A stretch of 64,000 nt of DNA, taken from contig PUDQ02000001.1 in NCBI GenBank assembly GCA_002964805.2, positions 2,814,001-2,878,000 of the forward strand. The letters are read 5' to 3'. Positions within the stretch are counted from its first letter, which is position 1; every line of letters begins with the position of its first letter. The notes beneath the pieces are model-generated. The model worked only from the letters and a program-made list of their open reading frames with translations, did no database searches and was not told where the DNA came from. The position numbers and the translations under genes were made by a program. Shown piece by piece: positions 57,201 to 64,000 of this stretch. The DNA is from Trametes villosa. Lineage: Eukaryota; Basidiomycota; Agaricomycetes; Polyporales; Polyporaceae.

Positions 57201-58444
57201 CGAGCAGAGTTCGTGTTCGTCGGATTTCTCCCATAATGTCGCTCCTAAGCCTCCGTGCATCCAACAACGAAGAGACTCGGTTGATGCTACGCAAGAAAGA
57301 CTCGAACTGCTTCGCGTCCGTACGAATTGTGATGGTCTCTGTCGTAGAGGTTGGCGCGCCTGGTACACCAGCGTTTGGGCGCGGGATCTGAGCCTCAAGG
57401 ATATGTCGGACCTTAGAGATCAGTCGTCTATGCTTCCAACCCTGTCAGCATGCTGCCCGGCTGGTTTGGGCGTTTCGGACGCACTGTTGACGGATAGCAG
57501 CCCCTGCCTGAGACGTGTCAGAGCTTGCAGCAGGATGCGCCGCTACTACTCACGACTTGGTCGATCGTGCGGTTCCAAAAGTCGGGGTCTGATAGCATAT
57601 CCATGACTGGGTACAGGACAGAGCAGGCCACTATTTCTCTGACGACTATCTTGACCGCGCGACTGCGAGCCTCCTTCTCCGGTAGTATGTGCGGCAGCGC
57701 CTTGTCCACCAGGTCTCGCAGGTGGTTCTCCTCCGACTGCTTGGTGAATGTCGAGGAGAGATTGTCGACGGCAGCATGCAGCTTTCCGCCTCCGCGGGCG
57801 GCGTAACGACTGGCAAGTAGGAGATCAAGCTCTTCGGACTGTGTCAGCTTGCGCTCAAGGCCAGCGCCACGAAGGGCAACCTCTGACTGGCGGTACTGTT
57901 CGATGTGGGCTGTGACCTTGGGAAGGATGCGCTTGACGACTAGTGCGGATAGATCGAGGGCCGCGGCTCTCTCCAGGAGGCGTTCCATGGATGCATGAAG
58001 GGTTGACGACACCGCAGTGGGGAAGGACGGCGAGGAGGATATCTCCTTGTACCACACCAGCACGAAGTCACGTACAATCATAATCAAAATGTCGTTAATC
58101 GCGGCAGACACGACAGGCGCGTCGGCGCATAGAGGCGGGAGGGATTGTGGTGCCTTGTGAGACCATTGGGAGCGCGTCAAGACTGCTTGCCAAGCTGCGG
58201 GGGTAGAGAAGGCCAACGGTCGCGCGGCTGTCGTGAGCGCATTGGTAGGAGCGGGTCGTGCAGAGTCGAGAAAGTAACCGAGCGCGACATTAAGAACGAA
58301 GAATCCGCAGATGACCAGGAGAACGAACAAGGGCAGGAGGAGAGCCAAGGTCACCGGAGACGAGAGGATGCGCCTGAGCAGGGGCAGGCCGACCCCAACA
58401 GCTAGGAAAGCAAGGACTGCATGCCTGCCGAGTGGCGGCATCAC
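54299..58444 (-). CDS. Sorting nexin with PXA, RGS, PX and nexin C-terminal domains (Mdm1/SNX13-25 type)
   Basis: A membrane-anchored sorting nexin thought to bridge endoplasmic reticulum and vacuole/endosomes. The start at 58444 is followed by two hydrophobic segments (GRHAVLAFLAVGVGLPLL, LALLLPLFVLLVICGFF). The PXA domain follows, from about 58130 to 57560 (VSAAINDILIMIVRDFVLVW, DPDFWNRTIDQV). An RGS-like domain is near 56960-56640 (LSYFMEFMDRRQRSLLVQFW). After a disordered acidic and coiled-coil linker comes a PX domain (VRYLIEVQQLAQDG, ASGWVVARRYNEFF, FPGKRLVTALSGSFVDSRR). The nexin C-terminal domain ends in LAANMIGRSNARRGARRIF and YTIVDEVFAALFSEVQ, with the stop at 54299. The junction near 54549/54495 needs a GC donor to keep frame. 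Confidence 0.9.
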
Positions 58445-59082
58445 CGGGGACGTTTAGTCGTCGCTCGAAGCGTTGAACAGATAGTGGTCGTCAACGTCAA
58501 GAACAGCGTCCAAGTCGCGCGACTCAACGTGCTAAAGCAGGACCCCGTCCATACTGGCCATCAATATTGCACTGTCCGGGGGCCGGGCCGCTGAGGGACC
58601 TCACGGGCGCTACCAGCACCGAGTGCCATATTCCTCTGCTGCCTTCGAGGTGCATATCGTAACGTGTACTTGCACAGTCCAGACTCGTGTATGATTTACT
58701 CTGGATCACTCATCAGTTTCATACACCACAAGCTCAGACTATGTGAGAGCTCTTACGAGGGCGCACTGAGTGTCAGGTGGTGTAAAAGGCGGAAATGGTG
58801 CTCCGCCACAGTCTCGAGAACATAATGATAACGCGACCTGTTCGACTTGTCCTTGAGCATCGTTCCAACGCGCTCAGGTCTCAAAGGTTCTAAAGTGACC
58901 GAGCGCCGTCTGTCTAAGTGAGCGGGGCGCGCGCGAGAGGAGCGGGCCAGTCGACCCATTGCGCGATCGCAATAACATAACTGCCCGGTTCGACCTGGAC
59001 GCAGCGCTCGGATGACTCGCGCAGCCACCACCCACCTTGTCCCTCTCCCTCTCACTTGCTCGTCCTCGAACTCTTGCCCAGC
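58445..59082. promoter_or_regulatory. Divergent promoter region sorting nexin / mitochondrial carrier
   Basis: About 640 bp between two genes read away from each other. No recognisable TATA box. A minus-strand frame at 58753-59202 overlaps the carrier start and has no domain support. Confidence 0.4.
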
Positions 59083-60609
59083 ATGAGCACACCAGCGGTT
59101 GGCACTCGGCCGCTCTCTACTGCGGAAGGCTTCGTATGCGGAGGCATGGCGGCGTGTGTGGCTGTAAGTCTTCGCGTCACTGCTTCCAACGCGGCGGACC
59201 ATGACGCGCGCGCCCTATGGCATAGGTGACTGTGTCCAATCCCGCGGAGGTCGCGAAGACGCGCATGCAACTGCAAGGAGAGCTGGCGAAGAAGGGCGTA
59301 GCGAAGGTGTACAAGAACGCGTTGGATGTTATTGCCAAGACGTGGAGAAACGAGGGTCTTAGAGGGATTCAGCGAGGCTTGGGTCCTGCAGTGAGTGAAG
59401 GACGGTTCGACCGCCGGAGCTGTGGTTGACCGTATGTCTCCTCCCAGTATGTCTATCAAGTGAGTGCGTTTGCACTGCTGTTCTTCCTTCGACGCGAGAA
59501 TCTGATGAATTCCAGATTCTCATGAACGGGTCTCGGCTGGGTACGTCATGCCTATGGCGTTCCCCGAAGTCATCTCACCGAAGCGTACAGGTTTCTATGA
59601 ACCTATACGGAGACAATGTAACAAGCTCATTGGCGCGAACGCTACGGACCAAATCCCCCTCACCTCTGTCTTCTCTGGTGCTGCGAGCGGGATCATCGGA
59701 GGTGAGGACCCGTGCACCACATTTCGACACCAACCACTGAACTTTATCCGTAGCGAGTTTGGGCAACCCGTTCTTCCTCATCAAGGCGCGGATGCAGGTA
59801 AGGCTGAATATGAAAGGCATCCGCGTTCTCGGACTGACGTCTGCGAATCAGGCTTATTCTCCTGTGCTGCCGGTCGGTGCCCAACACTACTACAAGAGCT
59901 CGTTCGACGCTCTCAGAAACATCTGGCATGCTGAGAGACTCCGCGGCCTGGTAAGAGGCATTGACGCGGCAGCTCTCCGAACAGCAATGGGGTCGTCTGT
60001 ACGTATCCCTATAACAGAACGAACCTGTGAATTCGTACTGAACATCCGCCATCCGTTCAGGTCCAGCTACCCACATACAACTGGACAAAGAACCAGCTGG
60101 TCAGCCGCGGTATCTCGCGCTCGGACAGTATCTGGACGTTCCTGGCGAGTAGTTCCGTCTCTGGTCTCTGTGTGGTACGTCTTGGCAATGTCGAACTTGA
60201 CCTATATATCGCTCACGGTTAATCTCCAAAGCTCACAATGATGCAACCGACGGATACTGTGCTGACGCGCATGTACAATCAACCGACCATACGCACGCCT
60301 GACGGAAGGCACATCGGAACGCTTTACAAGAACCCTATAGACTGCCTGTGGAAGACACTGAAGGCGGAGGGCCCTCTCGGCTGGTACAAGGGTGAGAGAA
60401 GCTGTGCATATTCACCCTACCGTCCAACTCACCGACCATGCTTCAGGCTCGACGGCGCACTTGCTTCGCATTGTGCCGCATACGTGAGTTCTTGATCAAT
60501 CCTCTAGAAGAGCATAGCTGACGTGGACCCCGCATCTAGCATCGTGACATTGACTGCGAACGACCTTATAGTAGGATTGTATAAAAGTGTACGAGACCGA
60601 GACGTATAA
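59083..60609 (+). CDS. Mitochondrial carrier, Oac1-like (oxaloacetate/sulfate type)
   Basis: A mitochondrial inner-membrane carrier with three repeats. The start at 59083 (MSTPAVGTRPLSTAEG) leads to the first helix and signature NPAEVAKTRMQLQGEL. Repeat two has LGNPFFLIKARMQ, whose unusual second motif (no acidic residue after the Pro) is shared by the yeast oxaloacetate carrier Oac1. Repeat three has MMQPTDTVLTRMYNQP. Also visible are YKNALDVIAKTWRNEGLRGI, the AERLRGLVRGIDAAALRT matrix loop and LYKNPIDCLWKTLKAEGPLG. The C-terminus from the last exon reads VGLYKSVRDRDV, ending at 60609. Eight or more short introns occur. The substrate (oxaloacetate, sulfate, isopropylmalate) is inferred from Oac1. 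Confidence 0.85.
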
Positions 60610-61123
60610 TCTTACTCTAGTTGGGCGGCGATAATACATAGACATCCCGATGGTCATCGTTTAGTATGTCTCCTTCACATCATGCGCAGATATCCCATAC
60701 TATTTGGTGCATGATCGGGCAAGTGGGCACTGGGCAGGTTTCGCTTGGGTTACTCAGACATCAATTTGCCCCTTGCACACGTACAATTCCTATCGCTCTA
60801 GCGCGGCGGGCAACTCGAGACAAAATTCACGGTCGTAGAGAGTCTTCCGCAGGTGAGTGAACCGTGATACTATGACCGCTGCGCTACGACTCCTAGAGTT
60901 GTGCAATGAAGCAAAACGTGAACCCTGCCCGGATCGAACGGACGACCTTGAGGATATCCCTTGAACGGATTGCTCCGCTAACTGGAATCTCACGCGCTAC
61001 CACTGTGCCAAGGGTTCTTGAGAGCTGGGTTCATGTTGCGCGTTCAGAATGCCGGCGGCTCCCGTGCTGGATGCCCAGCATCAAGAAGGCGAACCTCCGC
61101 TAACTTTTTACTACAGGACTCTC
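60610..61123. other. Spacer holding a tRNA-Trp gene
   Basis: Between the carrier stop and the ferroportin start. Apart from the tRNA at 60919-61017, no gene is supported. Confidence 0.4.
60919..61017 (-). tRNA. tRNA-Trp (CCA) with a 27 nt intron
   Basis: The exon parts match the copy at 25726 from the acceptor stem to the T arm, but after position 37 there are 27 nt instead of 8. The longer insertion starts TTAGCGGAGC and ends AAGGGATA; its last seven bases (AGGGATA) are the same as the end of the short intron. A TTTTGC run follows on the minus strand. This is a full gene in sequence and is the only one of four with a long intron. Confidence 0.87.
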
Positions 61124-63044
61124 ATGCTGCCAGGACTTCCGGGTCCGACGCTTTCGAATATTGGCCCTCGGTCGACGATATAGAGCTTCGCTGATGCCCT
61201 CTGAGAACATGAACACTCTGGACTCAGCGTCACCGCCGTCTGTCCGCCAGGAACCGCTGTCAGTACTGCAAGAGTCGAGAACGAGCCTGTTTCTCTTGAC
61301 CGCCTCGCGCTCGGCACTCTGCTAGTCCAACATTTCTCTAAGTGAGGGTTTTTCCACTCATGGCCGCTGTGTCATTGATTAATTGTTCGCTTCCAGCTCA
61401 TGGGGCCAACGGACGGCCGAGTTCGCCGTCTATCTCATCCTGGTCACCTTGTTTCCGGATACACTCTTGCCCGCCTCGATCTACGGTTTTGCTACAACCG
61501 GATCGGCCACATTACTTTCAGGATGGGCTGGTAGGCTTGTAGATGAACACCACAACCTCCGCATCGTTCGTGCTAGTATCGCCGCCATCAAGTTGGCGGC
61601 TTGCACGATGTATACTTGCAGCCTTGTCCTCCTGTATCGCCTCCACCAGGACTCGAGCGCCGGCGGCTCATGGGCTACACCTCTCGCCTCTGGGATGTTC
61701 TTCCTGGTCGTAGCTGGCGGCTGCGCTCATAACCTGGCCGGAGTGACGATTTCTGTCGCTGTAGAACGGGACTGGGTCACCACCATCGCGGCTGGCTCTA
61801 CAGCCCATCTCACCACGCTCAACACGTACATGCGGCGAATCGACCTCTTGTGCAAGCTGCTCGCACCGCTATTCGTCTCTCCGTTGACGTCCGTTGCGTC
61901 GTACCGCTTCGCCGCGATCTTCTTATGTGGGGTAGAGGTTGCCTGTCTGCTGTTTGAGCTACTGTGTACGTGAATCCAACAATTGTAAGTAGCTCGGCTC
62001 ATCTAGTATAGGGACGGAGGTGTCGTATCGCCGTTTCCCGGCCCTTCAGGAAGCTCAGGCGGCCAAAGAGGCCTCTCCGCGCGCCCATCCGCGGCATACC
62101 AGTTCGCGCGAGCACCAAGGATTGCCGCTACACACCATGATCTGGAGAAACTTTCCGCGATTGGCGCGAATTCTCGCAGAATCCCGTCTTCCTGTCCTCC
62201 ATCGCGATTTCGAGCCTATACCTGACGGTGCTCAGCTTCGACGGCACGATGCTAAGCTACCTCAAGGCGCACGCATACAGTGACTCATTTCTCGCGGGGA
62301 TACGCGGCGCGAACGTTGTTGCTGGCCTAGCGGGTACGCTGGTCATGCCCTTCTTAGAGAGGAAACTGGGACTTGTCAGGGCAGGGAACTGGAGTATCTG
62401 GTAAGACGCCGCTGTGATGCTTCGCTCTGACCTCTTACGACGAGTCAGCATAGGTCGCAGGTGTTGTGTCTTCTACCGGTTCTGATCGCCTTTTATGTCG
62501 GTGCTCCCTCGGACGGCTCACGGGGGCCTGCTTGGAATGCTGTGTTACTCTTCGGAGGTACGCACTGAGCATACAACCCTCGCTAGTTGACCGTGATATC
62601 TGACGGTACGACACATCACAGGGATGATGCTCTCCCGGATTGGGCTGTGGGCCTTCGACCTGTGTCAACTGAAGGAGCTTCAGCTCGCCCTGGCAACACA
62701 TCCCAGGCGGAACTCTTTGTAGGTCCACATGTTTGCCATGCTTAGCTCCATCTCATTGTTCCAACAGAACTGCTCTCCAATTTTCCTTGCAGAACATCGC
62801 GGACATGCTCAAGGTACGGATCACCTTCAGCGTGCTGTGAGAGCATACTGAACAGACGTTGCAGTATATCCTGACGATGGTCTTGAGCCGACCATCGCAG
62901 TTCAAGTACGCCGCGCTCGCGTCCTTCGTCAGTGTATGCACCGGCGCTGTGACGTACCTCATGTACGTCAAGAGGGAGCGCGGCCATCTCTTCCACCACT
63001 CTCTCGAGGACATCATACCGCTCCTCACGAGACGGGCACGGTGA
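61124..63044 (+). CDS. Ferroportin-like iron exporter (SLC40 family)
   Basis: A multi-pass transporter of the ferroportin family, which exports ferrous iron in animals and plants. Conserved pieces are the first helix SWGQRTAEFAVYLILVTLFP with TLLPASIYG, then the segment FLSSIAISSLYLTVLSFDGT with LAGIRGANVVAGLAGT. Near the end are SRIGLWAFDLCQLKELQLAL, HPRRNSLTALQFSLQNIADM and YILTMVLSRPSQFKYAALAS, followed by RERGHLFHHS. The stop is at 63044. The N-terminal start is my best splice solution: a 19 nt exon (61124-61142), an intron to 61205, then the main frame. Other starts are possible. Fungal members are less studied; location and metal are inferred. Confidence 0.85.
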
Positions 63045-63303
63045 ACGGCAAACGTGAGCTTTGGAGGTACGCTCTGGTCCTTCATCAGCTACATCTCACT
63101 TCATGTGTTGACAGAAAGGATCGCTGGCTGTAGTATTGTACTGTAAAGACCGCCAAGGCCAGTCCAAATATCACGCTGTATCGTTCGAAAAGAATGCGGT
63201 TGTATGCTAAGGGTATGTACTGAGAAAGTAAATCCGCCCATCCATGTAATGTATCCACCCATCCTCCATCCTAGACTCGGGGGTGCCACCGCCCGCGAGA
63301 CAC
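63045..63303. other. Convergent spacer between ferroportin-like and DUF6534 genes
   Basis: About 260 bp with the 3' flanks of both genes. No other element recognised. Confidence 0.4.
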
Positions 63304-64000
63304 TCATACGCGGGACGACATACCCACGCCCTTTTGGTCAGCGGACAGCTGCTCTGATGACGCGTTCTCGTGGATGTCGTCAGCGACGTAGTCGACTGTC
63401 TTGTCCACCGTGATGTGCACCTGCGACAATGGAGTCGGGTAATCAGCGTTCGCACACATTACATGACGGCCGGCGTGCGTGCTCACCCTTGTGCCAACCC
63501 CAAGACCGAGCGCCTCTGCATTCTGCCCGTTGACGTGAATGAGTATGCACACTTCTACCCCAAAAGATCGCGCTACACGCACCGAAGCATGCCCACGTTG
63601 AGAAGGGAAGATCACAGGTAAGCGATGCCCGCTTGTGGACTGCGACTGTGACTGCGCCATGAGGGTCTTGCGTGCGTTCATGCTGCAAAAGCGCAGTTGT
63701 CAGCGATCAAGAAGGTGTCACTTTTCGCATGAAATCACTCACGAAGCGAGGTAGGAGTTCGCGTATACTGCGTGGTCGCCGTTAGCAGCCGGAGGGGATT
63801 TGAAAGAACGAGAACTGAACGGGACTCACGCTTGCTGATAGCGAAGTGGAGGCCCAAGTAGATGAGCTCATCCGGCTTGGCGAGCCACTGGGACCGCACA
63901 CTGTCAGGGCTGACGGCGACTAGAAGCTAGAGCGGCACTCACGAATACAAGGGAAACAAGTGTCGTAACACTGCATCGGCCTGCTATCAGACATGGTCCT
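63304..64000 (-). CDS. DUF6534-family membrane protein, C-terminal part
   Basis: The 3' part of a fungal seven-helix-like DUF6534 protein, running off the right edge. Minus-strand exons join to give LAKPDELIYLGLHFAISKL, YANSYLASMNARKTLMAQSQ and then SGHRLPVIFPSQRGHASV. The last part reads VHITVDKTVDYVADDIHENA and ends GVGMSSRV at 63304. The small helix followed by YANSYLASMNARKTL is the hallmark (usually LNARKSLR) just before the cytosolic tail of this family. Introns are short with GTGAGT/GTGAGC donors. An ATG near 63994 starts an alternative frame but is unlikely to be the true start, because the first helices are missing. Function is unknown; the family is abundant in Agaricomycetes. Confidence 0.75.

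Noticed and set aside
1..64000. Transposons, CRISPR arrays, bacterial-type operons or viral insertions
   Set aside because: No reverse transcriptase, transposase, long terminal repeats or regular repeat-spacer pattern was seen on either strand.

Overview
The window is nuclear DNA of a filamentous basidiomycete (Agaricomycetes), most likely a wood-decaying polypore. The signs are GC-rich genes split by many 45-65 nt introns, a GH7 cellobiohydrolase, the fungal membrane families DUF6535 and DUF6534, a small expansion of BTB/POZ proteins, and intron-bearing eukaryotic tRNA genes. Genes lie on both strands with no operons, and I see no intact transposon. Coordinates for multi-exon genes run from start codon to stop codon with introns included.

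Left part (1-25 kb): the 5' end of a VPS33-type Sec1/Munc18 protein (-), a small double-stranded-RNA-binding protein (-), the lysophospholipase NTE1 (-), a DUF6535 membrane protein (+), coatomer gamma subunit (-), casein kinase I (-), a possible small cysteine-containing protein (+), a family-1 chitin synthase (+) and a zinc alcohol dehydrogenase (+). Apart from the dehydrogenase and the two fungal-specific genes, this is mostly conserved housekeeping for membrane traffic, lipids, signalling and cell wall.

Middle part (25.7-39.4 kb): a near-symmetric block. A tRNA-Trp gene and two BTB genes on the minus strand are mirrored by two BTB genes on the plus strand and another tRNA-Trp gene. The outer BTB genes pair with each other and so do the inner ones. 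The mirror encloses pantothenate kinase and a transcription factor with three homeodomains. A further tRNA-Trp and an intron-containing tRNA-Asp lie at the right edge.

Right part (39.8-64 kb): two fungal genes of unknown function (-), D-amino-acid oxidase (+), a very long coiled-coil protein (-), a GH7 cellobiohydrolase without a cellulose-binding module (+), an Mdm1/SNX-type sorting nexin (-), an Oac1-like mitochondrial carrier (+), a fourth tRNA-Trp with a longer intron (-), a ferroportin-like transporter (+) and the 3' part of a DUF6534 membrane protein (-).

The strongest points for follow-up are the mirrored BTB/tRNA block, the triple-homeodomain gene whose first two homeoboxes share an intron at the same codon, the tRNA-Trp family with two intron sizes, and two likely GC-AG introns.
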